Of a DNA stretch of 64,000 bases, positions 27,302-37,076 are shown piece after piece. Under the pieces are notes generated by a model, which ran no database searches, was not told where the DNA came from, and saw only the letters and a program-made list of their open reading frames with translations. Source of the stretch: Aestuariivita sp. (GTDB taxonomy: Bacteria; Pseudomonadota; Alphaproteobacteria; Rhodobacterales; Rhodobacteraceae); contig JAPORY010000044.1 of NCBI GenBank assembly GCA_026709985.1, positions 1 through 64,000 on the forward strand, given 5' to 3'. The translations under genes were made by a program, and so were the position numbers. Within the stretch, counting starts at the first letter, position 1. Every line of letters starts with the position of its first letter.

Positions 27302-28675
27302 ATGGACTTCACCCAAATATCTGCACAAATCAGCACCATACTTCTCACCCTCGGCGCGGAGGTCAATTTAGACGGAGCATTCTGGGCGGTTTGCGGCATA
27401 ATTCTATTGTTAATGGTGCTTTCGGGATTTTTTTCAGGTTCGGAAACCGCACTGACCGCAGCATCGCGCGGAAAACTTCGCGCCCACGCCGATAAAGGGT
27501 CTCGCGGTGCTGCTCGAGCCCTTAGCATTACCGAAGATACCGAACGCCTCATCGGCGCCGTGTTGCTTGGAAATAATCTGGTCAATATCTTCGCAGCGTC
27601 GCTCGCGGGTGCTATGTTTACTCGCGCATTCGGTGAAAGTGGCGTTGCAATGGCAACGCTTATCATGACTTTTCTGGTACTCATCTTTGCAGAAGTTCTA
27701 CCAAAGACGTACGCGATAACGAATGCAGAGAAAGCTGCCGCCGCCGTTTCCCTGCCCATTAGTCTCTTTGTAAGACTATTCTCCCCGATCGTCGCAGCGG
27801 TGCGGATTCTTGTCCGTGGTATACTGCGCGTTTTCGGCGTACAAACAGATCCTACTAGTCAGATTATGGCGGTGCGCGAGGAAATCGCTGGTGCATTAAC
27901 ACTTGGTCATTCCGAAGGTTTGGTCGAGAAAGAGGATCGTGACCGCATCCTCGGCGCGTTGGATTTGTCCGAAAGAACCGTTGACGAAGTCATGTTACAT
28001 CGCTCGGGAATTGAAATGATCAATGCCGACGACCCTAGCGATGCTGTCTTGCAACAATGTCTGCAAAGCAATCACACCCGCCTGCCCGTCTACAAAGACG
28101 AACCCGAAAACATCATTGGTCTTATTCATGCAAAGGAACTCCTAAGATCATTTAATAAACTGATTGATGATTCAAGTAATCCTAAGGATGCCTGGAAAAA
28201 CTTTAAGATAGAAGACGTCCTTCGAACGCCCTACTTCATCCCGGAAACCACAGCGCTTGATGTGCAAATGCGGCGATTTCTGCGTCGCCGCACCCATTTC
28301 GCACTTGTGGTAGACGAGTATGGATCTTTACAGGGACTGATTACTCTGGAAGATATCTTGGAGGAAATCGTTGGAGAAATAACAGATGAGTTTGATCCTG
28401 ATGCGACAGTTCCGATTTATCAAGATGACGACGGCGCTTTTGTGGTCGAGGGCACAATGACCATTCGCGACTTGAACCGTGAAACAGATTGGACACTCCC
28501 CGACAATGAAGCCAATACAGTCGCTGGTTTAGTTATTCATGAGGCGCAAACAATACCGCAACCCAAGCAAGTTTTTTCCTTTCACGGTTTCCAGTTCGAA
28601 ATATTGGCGCGAGAGGGAAATCGTATCGCGAAGTTAAAAATCCAGCCACGGGAAACCCCAGTTGGTCCCGCGTAA
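27302..28675 (+). CDS. CorC/HlyC-family membrane protein with DUF21 and CBS domains
   Basis: A 457-residue protein with an N-terminal DUF21 membrane domain of about four helices (residues ~20-190, GSETALTAASRG conserved). A pair of CBS domains (about 205-350) follows, then a CorC_HlyC transporter-associated domain at the C-terminus. Relatives act in Mg2+ export or regulation (CorC/MgpA type). The frame is open from TTG 27263, but I prefer ATG 27302; neither has a strong ribosome site. It follows xerD, as in other alphaproteobacteria. Confidence 0.88.
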   Translation: MDFTQISAQISTILLTLGAEVNLDGAFWAVCGIILLLMVLSGFFSGSETALTAASRGKLRAHADKGSRGAARALSITEDTERLIGAVLLGNNLVNIFAASLAGAMFTRAFGESGVAMATLIMTFLVLIFAEVLPKTYAITNAEKAAAAVSLPISLFVRLFSPIVAAVRILVRGILRVFGVQTDPTSQIMAVREEIAGALTLGHSEGLVEKEDRDRILGALDLSERTVDEVMLHRSGIEMINADDPSDAVLQQCLQSNHTRLPVYKDEPENIIGLIHAKELLRSFNKLIDDSSNPKDAWKNFKIEDVLRTPYFIPETTALDVQMRRFLRRRTHFALVVDEYGSLQGLITLEDILEEIVGEITDEFDPDATVPIYQDDDGAFVVEGTMTIRDLNRETDWTLPDNEANTVAGLVIHEAQTIPQPKQVFSFHGFQFEILAREGNRIAKLKIQPRETPVGPA

Positions 28676-28792
28676 CAACACTCAGTCAATTTAAGCGTAA
28701 ATGATCCAATGGCGAATTGTAGTTGGCCTGCGACTTTCATCGGGTTGCTGATATCTCGCGCAATTGAGCCATCACAAAGTTAGAATATAAAG

Positions 28793-29389
28793 ATGCTGTC
28801 AATCTTGATCCTTGCTGCCGGCCAATCTCGAAGAATGCGCGGCCGAGATAAACACCTCGAACTGGTTGACAATATTCCTTGTACTGAACTGATCGCACGC
28901 CAAGCAATTGCTACTGGTTTAGACGTAAGGATTGTCGTTCCCGATCTTATTGGAGAACGCGCAAGGGCTCTAAGTGGATACCACTTAGTACCGTCGCCAA
29001 ACACACAGAATGGAATGGCCTGCTCATTGAAGTCTGGTCTAGAATCGCTTCCGAACAATGTAAGTGCGGTCATCATTTTGCTCGGAGACATGCCAGAAAT
29101 TACCCAATCCGATCTTCAACAAATCACCGAGACTTTTGATCAAGTCGACAAAGGGATTATCCAATCCACCACATTCAGCGGAGAGCCAGGTCACCCCGTT
29201 CTCATATGTCGGCGTTACTTCCCAGAGTTAATGGAATTAACTGGCGATCAAGGCGCGAAAAAGGTAATTCAAGCCCATTCCGATGACATTTATTACCTGC
29301 GCCTAGAGGGAAATCGGGCGCACAACGATTTGGACTCTCCTGAACAATGGGAAGAGTGGCGACGGTGCCACGCCATGCCCACGCTATAG
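28793..29389 (+). CDS. MobA-like NTP transferase domain protein
   Basis: 198-residue Rossmann-like nucleotidyltransferase. LILAAGQSRRMRGRDK at the N-terminus is the nucleotide-binding loop, and LLGDMPEI is the metal-binding Asp motif. HPVLICRRYFPEL and a final NDLDSPEQW also match the MocA/MobA-like group. Members add CMP or GMP to molybdopterin or activate sugars. Without xdh or mo-cofactor genes nearby, the exact reaction is open; MocA (molybdopterin cytidylyltransferase) is the best guess. It appears to be a single gene. Confidence 0.8.
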   Translation: MLSILILAAGQSRRMRGRDKHLELVDNIPCTELIARQAIATGLDVRIVVPDLIGERARALSGYHLVPSPNTQNGMACSLKSGLESLPNNVSAVIILLGDMPEITQSDLQQITETFDQVDKGIIQSTTFSGEPGHPVLICRRYFPELMELTGDQGAKKVIQAHSDDIYYLRLEGNRAHNDLDSPEQWEEWRRCHAMPTL

Positions 29390-29635
29390 ATCGCGAAACA
29401 ATTGAAAAATCTTTGATGAGAATAACCATAGTCTATTGAGCAACGGCCCTACACATCCATGCAAGTTACCACTACGAACCCAACATTCTAGATGACCATT
29501 GGGCCGTTTCGCAATTCATTTATACCTTGGAGGGATCTTCAGTGGCAGCTTGCGAGGATTTTTTGCAGCAACCAACCTCACGCGAGTCCCGCTTCAAGTC
29601 CTGCACAACACGGTTGCCGAGAAGATCAACGCTCA

Positions 29636-29947
29636 CTATTTTGTTGATCGTTCGCCCACGCCCCAAGGCTTTACGCCAGTATGTAGAGCCGCTCGACCAA
29701 TCATGTGAGCCGCGATTGGCGCCGTGAGCAATAGAAACAAAATAACCAATACCGACTTGATAACAACACTTGGCTCAGAAAAATGCACCGCAACACCTGC
29801 CATAATTAGACCCGAGGCAAGCGTTCCCACTTTCGTCGATGCATGCATACGAATATAGACATCAGGCATTCTCACGATCCCTATTCCCGCAAATAAGGAA
29901 AAAAAGCCGCCAAGTACCAAGAGAAGTGCCGCAATAATATCAATCAT
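29636..29947 (-). CDS. mnhG: Mrp Na+/H+ antiporter subunit G
   Basis: 103-residue, three-helix subunit of the Mrp complex; its PhaG_MnhG family motif FAGIGIVRMPDVYIRMHASTK is clear. The ATG overlaps the mnhF stop (ATGA). It is last gene of the seven-gene operon. Confidence 0.93.
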   Translation of the reverse strand: MIDIIAALLLVLGGFFSLFAGIGIVRMPDVYIRMHASTKVGTLASGLIMAGVAVHFSEPSVVIKSVLVILFLLLTAPIAAHMIGRAALHTGVKPWGVGERSTK

Positions 29948-30243
29948 TTTTCGCCCTCGCGTTGCAGTTGTTGCAGATGTTCCCGATCAGCAAAACGCGC
30001 GAGCGCTACCGTTGCGAGAAATCCCACAAGTGCCAATACAAGTGCCACATCCAAGAAGGCAGAATTACCCGACTGAATAGCAGCCAAGCCACAAAATGAT
30101 ACGATCGCTACCGTCATCATATCTAATGCGACAACACGATCCGGCAAACTAGGACCACGAATCAGCCGCACGAAAGCCAGAAGAACAGTGGCAAAAACGA
30201 GCAAGAAACCGAGAATTATCGCAACACCTAAAATCTCACCCAA
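29944..30243 (-). CDS. mnhF: Mrp Na+/H+ antiporter subunit F
   Basis: 99-residue protein with three membrane helices. It contains the MrpF motif RGPSLPDRVVALDMMTV. It overlaps mnhE by eight bases and mnhG by four. MrpF is required for assembly of the active complex. Confidence 0.93.
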   Translation of the reverse strand: MGEILGVAIILGFLLVFATVLLAFVRLIRGPSLPDRVVALDMMTVAIVSFCGLAAIQSGNSAFLDVALVLALVGFLATVALARFADREHLQQLQREGEK

Positions 30244-30727
30244 TGTCTCGTTCTCCTAAAGCATCAATAACCCATCGCTCCATACCGTCCTTCAATTGAC
30301 GACAAACCGCTTCGGGATCGTCAGCAAACATGGCATGCAATTGTAGTGTTTTGCGGTCGTCTGATACCTCAATTGATAAGGTGCCAGGCGTCAGCGAAAT
30401 AAGATTTGTAACAAGCAAAATTCCAGCATCTGATTTAACAGATAGAGGCATTTCGATTATCGCTGGGCAAGCAAGATGTTCTGGGGTCAATATATCCCGC
30501 AGCACGATGACTGACGACGCAATCAACTCATAATGAAACAACACGATTAATTTGATCCAATACCACACACGGAGAAAGTATGTCGATTGACTCCCCGTCA
30601 ATGGCTGTAAGATCCAGAGAACCGCGTATCCCAAAACTAAGCCACTACCGAGCGTCAAAGCGTCAAAACTCGCAAAGAAAAACGACCAAGAAATCGCAAA
30701 TAAGAGATTTACAGCTAAGATATTCAC
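30236..30727 (-). CDS. mnhE: Mrp Na+/H+ antiporter subunit E
   Basis: 163-residue MrpE. Two or three N-terminal helices are followed by a cytoplasmic domain with the family motif LVTNLISLTPGTLSIEV. It is spaced three bases from mnhD. It stabilises the complex and is not homologous to complex I subunits. Confidence 0.93.
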   Translation of the reverse strand: MNILAVNLLFAISWSFFFASFDALTLGSGLVLGYAVLWILQPLTGSQSTYFLRVWYWIKLIVLFHYELIASSVIVLRDILTPEHLACPAIIEMPLSVKSDAGILLVTNLISLTPGTLSIEVSDDRKTLQLHAMFADDPEAVCRQLKDGMERWVIDALGERDIG

Positions 30728-30730
30728 CGT

Positions 30731-32221
30731 TCACCCCAATACAGTCGCGATATAAGCCGAAGGATCAAGCAGCTGCTTTGCCGCTGTCTCCGCAAATACG
30801 ACAAAAGCATCAGGAGCAACTCCCAAAATCACGGTCATTGTCGCTAAACAGGCAATCGGAAAGAGATAGGCTGTCAGCGCTCCGCGCTCAATACGATCAA
30901 GCGTCGGTTGTCGGTCATCGGGATGCCGCTTCCAGAAAACCTCCGCCCAAATCTTGGTCATTGAGTAAATTGTAAGCAAGCCAACAAGCAGGGCAACTGC
31001 GGCGATGACCCAGCCACTAACATCAATCGCGGCCTTGATCAGAATATACTTTGCCCAAAAACCAGACAATGGTGGAAACCCTGCCAAAGAAAAGGCTGGG
31101 ATGAAGAAAAATAGCGCAAGCAGCGGTGCTGACTTGTATAAGCCACCAATCTTGCTCAACTGGGTTGAGCCAGTGACGTGATTCACAACTCCGGCAACAA
31201 GAAAAAGGTTGGCCTTAACTAGGATGTGATGCACCAGATAAAAGACAGCCCCAGCAATTGCCAACGGCGTCATGATTGCTAGTCCCATAATCATATACCC
31301 GATCTGACTAACAATATGGAACGATAGGATCTTTCGGATATCATGCTGCGCGGCAGCGCCCAAGACTCCCGTCACCATGGTGAACCCGGCGACCCATAAC
31401 AAAATAGTATGCGTAAACCCAACATCATTTACAAAGACCAAAGTAAACATACGAATCATTGCGTACACACCGACCTTGGTTAGCAGGCCAGCAAAAACAG
31501 CACTAACGGCGAAAGCGGGCGTGTGGTAGGACGCGGGCAACCAGAAAAATAACGGGAAAACAGCGGCTTTCACCCCAAATGCAATCATAAATATAATCGC
31601 AATCACTGTGACTAACCCCGTGTTCTCCAAATCCTGAACTACGATCGCAAGGTCCGCCAGATTCAATGTACCGGTAATCCCATACAACAATCCAATTCCC
31701 GACAGGAATAATATTGTTGAGACGAGATTGAGCGTGACATATTTTACGCCCCCATCAATCTGGGCGCGGCTACCGCCCAAAACCAACAGACCGAACGACG
31801 CGATCAGCATCACTTCAAACCAAACATATAAGTTGAATAAATCACCCGTGAGAAAGGCGCCGATTACCCCACCAATCAAGACATTAAACAATGCATGATA
31901 GCCAAGCTGCTCTAGTCGAGTACCGATGTCAGCTAGCGCATATATCGAAACCGCAAACGCCGTTATCGCGGTGATACACACCATCGCCGCACTTAGGTAA
32001 TCAGCAACCAACGTAATCCCGAAAGGCGCTGCCCACCCGCCCATCTGTCCTGCTATAATTCCCTGTTCAATAACCTGAAATAGCAAAATAAAGGCGGCAA
32101 TCAGTAATAGGAGATTGCCAGCACAACTGATCCGTCGTCCAAGCGGGTTCCGCCGAAGCAGGAATGTAATCACCGCAGTCAAGAAAGGTAGAATGAGCGG
32201 GGTGGCTATGTACCAACTCAT
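30731..32221 (-). CDS. mnhD: Mrp Na+/H+ antiporter subunit D
   Basis: 496-residue NuoM/NuoN-like subunit with about fourteen helices. It contains key charged residues within the membrane (for instance the Lys of GVKAAVFPLFFWLPASYHTP and the Glu of WFEVMLIASFG). It shares ancestry with the proton channels of complex I. The start overlaps the mnhC stop by four bases. Confidence 0.95.
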   Translation of the reverse strand: MSWYIATPLILPFLTAVITFLLRRNPLGRRISCAGNLLLLIAAFILLFQVIEQGIIAGQMGGWAAPFGITLVADYLSAAMVCITAITAFAVSIYALADIGTRLEQLGYHALFNVLIGGVIGAFLTGDLFNLYVWFEVMLIASFGLLVLGGSRAQIDGGVKYVTLNLVSTILFLSGIGLLYGITGTLNLADLAIVVQDLENTGLVTVIAIIFMIAFGVKAAVFPLFFWLPASYHTPAFAVSAVFAGLLTKVGVYAMIRMFTLVFVNDVGFTHTILLWVAGFTMVTGVLGAAAQHDIRKILSFHIVSQIGYMIMGLAIMTPLAIAGAVFYLVHHILVKANLFLVAGVVNHVTGSTQLSKIGGLYKSAPLLALFFFIPAFSLAGFPPLSGFWAKYILIKAAIDVSGWVIAAVALLVGLLTIYSMTKIWAEVFWKRHPDDRQPTLDRIERGALTAYLFPIACLATMTVILGVAPDAFVVFAETAAKQLLDPSAYIATVLG

Positions 32222-32583
32222 GTTTCGAAGTTTTCTCGTGGTTCAGCCACGCGCATCTGATCTGAAAACAAGGTTCCAAGCGTCGAGTAGGTTCGGAACA
32301 TCAGCACGAGAGCAAACGCAAACAATCCAAAACCGATAACAATAGCCGTCAGCACCAACGCTTGCGGTAAAGCGTTGGCGACAATGCCTGCTGGCGCAAG
32401 CGCACCCTCGACGATAAGCGGCGGCGCACCGACAATCAATCGTCCACCCACGAAAATGATTAGGTTCGCCGCGTTTGAGATCAGAACCAGACCAAAAATG
32501 AAACGCAAGACATTCCTCGAGAGCATGAGGTACACGGACGTGCCGACCAAAAATCCAATCGCCAGTGCGAGAAGCGCTTCCAT
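32218..32583 (-). CDS. mnhC: Mrp Na+/H+ antiporter subunit C
   Basis: 121-residue NuoK-like three-helix subunit (FLVGTSVYLMLSRNVLRFIFG opening, ALVLTAIVIGFG at the end). It sits two bases after mnhB and overlaps mnhD. Confidence 0.94.
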   Translation of the reverse strand: MEALLALAIGFLVGTSVYLMLSRNVLRFIFGLVLISNAANLIIFVGGRLIVGAPPLIVEGALAPAGIVANALPQALVLTAIVIGFGLFAFALVLMFRTYSTLGTLFSDQMRVAEPRENFET

Positions 32584-32585
32584 AC

Positions 32586-33005
32586 CTATATCTCCTCCTC
32601 CATTGCGAAGAGTAAGGTCAACACTGAGCCGAACACGACCAAGTAGACGCCGATATCAAAAACCAACACTGTTGAAATCGGCAACCCTTTTTCAACCTCA
32701 TTGCCACCGAGAAATAACCATTGACCAGTGAACAAGTCATCACCAAAGATCGCCGCCACTAGCCCCGCAAGCAAGGCAATACCCAAACCCACCATCGCAA
32801 TGCTTTGCGGCTCAACTCGCAGGGCTAACCGTGCATCTTTCGTGCCGCTAGCGATCGCAAACAATATAAAACCCGTGGCTCCTGTCAAACCGCCAATAAA
32901 GCCGCCACCAGGTTCGTTATGGCCGCGAAGCAGCATGTAAATTGAAAAAATTAGCAATAAACCAGCAAGGTATCGGGCACCAGCTTTCAAAATTACTGAA
33001 TTCAT
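32586..33005 (-). CDS. mnhB: Mrp Na+/H+ antiporter subunit B
   Basis: 139-residue MnhB protein, four helices. The characteristic [13 protein letters not shown] loop is present, along with [15 protein letters not shown]. It begins three bases after mnhA. In some bacteria this unit is fused to MrpA; here it is separate. Confidence 0.94.
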   Translation of the reverse strand: MNSVILKAGARYLAGLLLIFSIYMLLRGHNEPGGGFIGGLTGATGFILFAIASGTKDARLALRVEPQSIAMVGLGIALLAGLVAAIFGDDLFTGQWLFLGGNEVEKGLPISTVLVFDIGVYLVVFGSVLTLLFAMEEEI

Positions 33006-33008
33006 CTA

Positions 33009-35279
33009 TTACCTCTTCTGCTTACTCTGCGCGGTTACGCGCAGCAGTGCATAAGCCGATAGGGCCGCAACGGCGACAACAACAACTTCGCCGAACGTAT
33101 CCAAAGCTCGAAAATCAACCAGAATGACATTTACGATGTTGCGCCCAAAGGCTTCTGGCCAACTCACTGTTTCGAAATAATCGGTTACCCGCCGATCAAA
33201 TGGCTGCGATACAACTGCCAGAACAATGAACGACACTAGGGTTCCAACGCCAACAGCTAAGGCCGCGTCATAGATTCGACTTCGGGAGCGCTCTACATCA
33301 AGCCTCGGTAAACGCAAGAGAGCAACGGCGACCAGGACAACGACAAGAGTTTCAACCAGTAATTGCGTGATCGCAACGTCAGGGGCCGAAAATACGATAA
33401 AGATCATTGCCACCCCAATGCCAACGACGCCGAGTGCTGCCATTGCTGTTATGCGTGAGGTCGTAACTGTCGTTACGGCAGCGCCGCCCACGACCAACAG
33501 GATAACAGCTGCACCTTGTAGTGAAATTTTCGCCATATTCGGAAAACGGAAGTCTATCCCTCCGTATAGAATTGCCAAAGTTAACCCGGCCCAAACGGTC
33601 GCGAACGTCGCAAACAGATAGTGGTGTAGTAACCCAGGTTGGATGAGGCGGGTCTGCCAAAAAGCAACTAACTTTAATGCACCGAGAAAATGATCCCAAC
33701 CGCGGTCAAAGGACGGCAATTGAGCGAGAATATCTGACAATTGAGCCCTAAGAAACTGATGCTGCCAATACAGCAAGAGGCCAGTGATAACCGTGAGTAG
33801 TGATAAAATGAGCGGCAGGTTGACACCCGCCCAAAGGGTTAGTTTTTTCGTATCCTCAATACTGCCAAGGAGACTTGCGACGGTCGGCGCAACTAATGAG
33901 CGTTCGAGAACATCGGGATACAGACCAAACGCTGTGCCCAAAACCGCCAAAATTAAGGGTCCAATGACCATCTGCCATGGTGCTTCACGCGGACTTCTTG
34001 GTAACGACGCCTTGCGATTTTGCCAAAATGGCCGAAAAGCAACAATACCAGCAACTGTAAACATCAAGGCATTAGCGGCCAATACAGCACCCGCAACTAA
34101 TACGGGTTCTGAGGCTACCCCCAAGGCCCCGGCGTACTTGAGTTCCTTGCCGATGAATCCCAAGAAGGGTGGAAACCCCGCCATAGACATTGCCGCGAGC
34201 GCCGCAGCAACTGTGGTGATGGGCATATAGCGCCCTAGCCCTCCCAGCACATCCGCATCGCGTGTCCCAGTGGTATGATCAATACAGCCAACCACCAAAA
34301 ATAAACTAGCTTTGTATAGCGAATGAACGATTAAGAAGGTCGCGAATGCGGTCATAGCATAACCTGATTCCTGCCCTAAGAATAAGGTTAAAGTGCCAAG
34401 CGCCATAAGGGTTGTATACGCTAACGCTAGTTTGAGGTCGGTTTGCCGGATTGCCAAAATGCTAGCGAGAACCGCTGTAACCGCACCAAAAATCGTCAGC
34501 GTCCAAAGCCATAGTTCGGTACCCGCAAACCCGGGATGCAACCGCGCCATCAAATAGACTCCAGCTTTGACCATGGTGGCCGAGTGCAAGAATGACGACA
34601 CGGGCGTGGGAGCGGCCATGGCGTTGGGCAGCCAAAAATGAAATGGAAATTGTGCTGACTTTGTAAAAGTTCCTGCCAAAATCAAAAGCAGAATGAGTTC
34701 ATAGGCGCCACTAGACTGAATTTTGTCACTTTGGTCCAAGATTTCAGATAGTTCAAAGCTACCAATTGTTAATCCGAGCAAAATGAATCCGGCCAACATT
34801 GCTAGTGCGCCGGCCCCAGTGACAAAAAGAGCCTGTAAGGCGGAACGACGACCGTTTGCTGTTTCATGGCCGAAGCCAATGAGTAGGTAGGATGTGATCG
34901 TTGTCAATTCCCAAAAAATGAAGAGCAAAATGAGATTGTCAGCCAACACAAGACCAAGCATCGAAAGCATAAATGCAAAGAGAAACATTACGAAGCGCGA
35001 AAAATGTGCGTGTCTTGATAGATAAGTGTTGGAGTAGAGGAAGACTAATGAACCGATACCGCTGATCAACAAAGCAAAGGTTAACGAGAGTCCATCAAGC
35101 ACAAATGAGAAGCTGATCCCTAAACTAGGTACCCAACCAAACTCCGAGCGAATGACCAGACCCTCGGCGATTTGTGGAACAAATCCAAGAAACCATAAGA
35201 ATAGAACTGAAGACATCAGGACCGGGAGAATCCCAATAATCAGTGCACTCCGATCTTCCGTGCGTTCTTGTTGATCCAT
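33009..35279 (-). CDS. mnhA: Mrp Na+/H+ antiporter subunit A
   Basis: 756-residue large subunit. A NuoL-like antiporter domain (about 1-500) holds the conserved FTKSAQFPFHFWLPNAMAAPTP and HSATMVKAGVYL motifs. A DUF4040-type helix bundle (APDVAITQLLVETLVVV near 640) and a C-terminal MrpB-N/MbhE-like part follow. The Mrp complex exchanges Na+ for H+, giving salt and alkali tolerance; this fits a marine or saline habitat. Start is ATG 35279 or the adjoining GTG 35282; GGAG lies 9-12 bases upstream. First gene of the mnhABCDEFG operon. Confidence 0.94.
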   Translation of the reverse strand: MDQQERTEDRSALIIGILPVLMSSVLFLWFLGFVPQIAEGLVIRSEFGWVPSLGISFSFVLDGLSLTFALLISGIGSLVFLYSNTYLSRHAHFSRFVMFLFAFMLSMLGLVLADNLILLFIFWELTTITSYLLIGFGHETANGRRSALQALFVTGAGALAMLAGFILLGLTIGSFELSEILDQSDKIQSSGAYELILLLILAGTFTKSAQFPFHFWLPNAMAAPTPVSSFLHSATMVKAGVYLMARLHPGFAGTELWLWTLTIFGAVTAVLASILAIRQTDLKLALAYTTLMALGTLTLFLGQESGYAMTAFATFLIVHSLYKASLFLVVGCIDHTTGTRDADVLGGLGRYMPITTVAAALAAMSMAGFPPFLGFIGKELKYAGALGVASEPVLVAGAVLAANALMFTVAGIVAFRPFWQNRKASLPRSPREAPWQMVIGPLILAVLGTAFGLYPDVLERSLVAPTVASLLGSIEDTKKLTLWAGVNLPLILSLLTVITGLLLYWQHQFLRAQLSDILAQLPSFDRGWDHFLGALKLVAFWQTRLIQPGLLHHYLFATFATVWAGLTLAILYGGIDFRFPNMAKISLQGAAVILLVVGGAAVTTVTTSRITAMAALGVVGIGVAMIFIVFSAPDVAITQLLVETLVVVLVAVALLRLPRLDVERSRSRIYDAALAVGVGTLVSFIVLAVVSQPFDRRVTDYFETVSWPEAFGRNIVNVILVDFRALDTFGEVVVVAVAALSAYALLRVTAQSKQKR

Positions 35280-36113
35280 CACAGAAACAAACTCCCAAAG
35301 ATCACTCTCATAAGCGACGCATAGATCTTGGAATGACGATCACATTTTTGGCCTTCAACGTAAGCGTTGAGTTCTCAATGTCACCATACATTCTTTACCC
35401 ATTTCTTTATAGGGCAAACAAAGTAATGGCAAACATTGCATCTAGGCGCTTAAGCGAAAATCGCATTGGCTTGGCATGAGAACATGTTCTTGGCAGCAAC
35501 TCGCAGGGAGAACTCAACGCCAAGGAGGTTGCGGACGATAGCGTCGCAATTTTCGAGATTCAAGGTTACGCTCATTTGGCAATCAGCCAACGATGATCGG
35601 TGAAGCAATCTCTTTAGTTTCGTCAACAACACCTTGTAGTCTCAATAAAAATTTTGAAAAGCGTCTTGGCAACACGCAAAGTTAGGGTATGGAGGCGGTC
35701 TTCTTTCAACAAAAGAATTCTCGGCGGGCACCAATATATTGAAGATGCAACGACCGATCAGTCTGTAGGTGCCGCCGAGTTGCACTCATCAAATGCTACG
35801 CATTCTATACCGTTGATAACACAAAATAGGTAAAGAAATTGAGGCTAATACATTGAAATCACGCAGTTGTTTCGAGATAAAATCTTACCAAAATAGAGCA
35901 AAAGGATTGAAAATAGTGACAAGGCAGCATCAAGGGCGCTACGCTAGCGCTTCCTCAAAATTCACTGAATAATCCTCTACCAACTTTTGGAAATTTTGGG
36001 AATGAAAATGCGAATACAGACCAAATTAGCTCAACTCCCTGTTTAGTGATTTTTTTCGATTCGGTGAATTTATCGTGGCGCACGATGTCAAGATGTCTGA
36101 ACTTAAGGAAGAT
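35280..36113. other. Gene-poor gap before tRNA-Thr
   Basis: No intact gene. On the plus strand at about 35490-35600 one frame shows a protein-like run (GELNAKEVADDSVAIFEIQ and on to a stop), but a stop lies just upstream. It may be a remnant. No attachment-site copy of the neighbouring tRNA end is seen. Confidence 0.35.
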
Positions 36114-36189
36114 TGGTGCCCCCACGCGGACTTGAACCACGAACCTACTGATTACAAATCAGTTGCTCTACCAGTTGAGCTATAGGGGC
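36114..36189 (-). tRNA. tRNA-Thr (anticodon UGU)
   Basis: Folds as a full cloverleaf on the minus strand, 76 bases including an encoded CCA. The acceptor pairs GCCCCTA with TGGGGGC; the D-arm is GCTC/GAGC. The anticodon stem ACTGA/TCAGT encloses loop TTTGTAA, giving anticodon UGU, and the T-arm CGTGG/CCGCG carries TTCAAGT. UGU reads ACA and other Thr codons. Confidence 0.95.
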
Positions 36190-37076
36190 ACGCTTCATAC
36201 AGCATATCTCCTAGAATCGACGCAAAGCGCATTCTAAGATCGGGCAATTGAGGTGCCAATTTGGTGCCTTATCGGGTTTCAACTCGTCAACTGAATAATT
36301 ATCGTGGCAAAATTTGCAAATCTAGTTACCCAAGATAGGTTTAGAGACACAACAGATTTCGCTATGGGTACTCAAGAGTTGACACAGCGATTAGCGCTAA
36401 TTTGCAATTCACTCAGTGTCAACTTCAAAGCGTCTGACAACAAGTATTTTTTTCTGCACACTGAGTTATCCTAGCGAATTGACCATCCAGTGTCTGAGCG
36501 CAAACGCTCAATCGAAAATAGATACCCTGATTTGACGACCAAGAAGAGCGTCTTTCGTGCGATCAAGATATCCCCGCTCGGATGACCAGCGGATAGGCTT
36601 TATTAGGAATAATATCTCTAATCTCAGGGGGTTTGTCCAGATGTTTCTAACTGGGGGAGTTGCAATTTCAGAAAACATTCGATCAAATTTTGGTAACTGT
36701 TGATGCCGCAAAATTAGCGAATTAAAGAGAATCCCTGTTATTTGCATGAAGCTCTTGAAATGATAATCACAATAGTTATTGCTTTGAGCGAGGCTGCGGT
36801 TTGGACTGTTTATGATTGGAATGAGCGAGGCAAGATACCGGCGATTATTCCGCGAGGAAAAAACTCAGTGGATTAAAATCGCATTGACCTCGAGGCTGGA
36901 ACAAAGACGGACGTAGGCTGTTTTCTAGCTTGGACTGAGGAATATCGCTTGACTATTGACGCATCTTGGTGCCATCAAAGGTAATGCTGGTTAGGTATGC
37001 CACCGACAAGCAACTTGATAATCTCACTCGGACGCAGTTTGTTTTAATTGTCTCTAAGTTCGCAAGGATTCCCTAT
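36190..37076. other. Gene-poor gap, possible transposase relic and repeat copy
   Basis: No intact gene. Around 36780-36880 a plus-strand frame reads TVYDWNERGKIPAIIPRGKN before a stop. This is loosely like the GAYD...IPPRKN stretch of IS5/IS4-type DDE transposases, so it may be a worn fragment. One copy of an imperfect repeat lies at 36441-36513. The frame of the next gene is open back to TTG 36966 but is not typical there. Confidence 0.35.
36441..36513. repeat. Imperfect repeat copy A flanking the DUF1640-like gene
   Basis: Resembles 37972-38044 in the same orientation. Shared blocks include TTTTTTCTG followed by ACACT, then GAATTGACC, TGAGC and GCTCAA with similar spacing. Aligned by eye only; the second copy is partly diverged. 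Confidence 0.5.

Noticed and set aside
35280-36113. Genomic island integrated at tRNA-Thr
   Set aside because: No integrase and no second copy of the tRNA 3' end were seen on either side.
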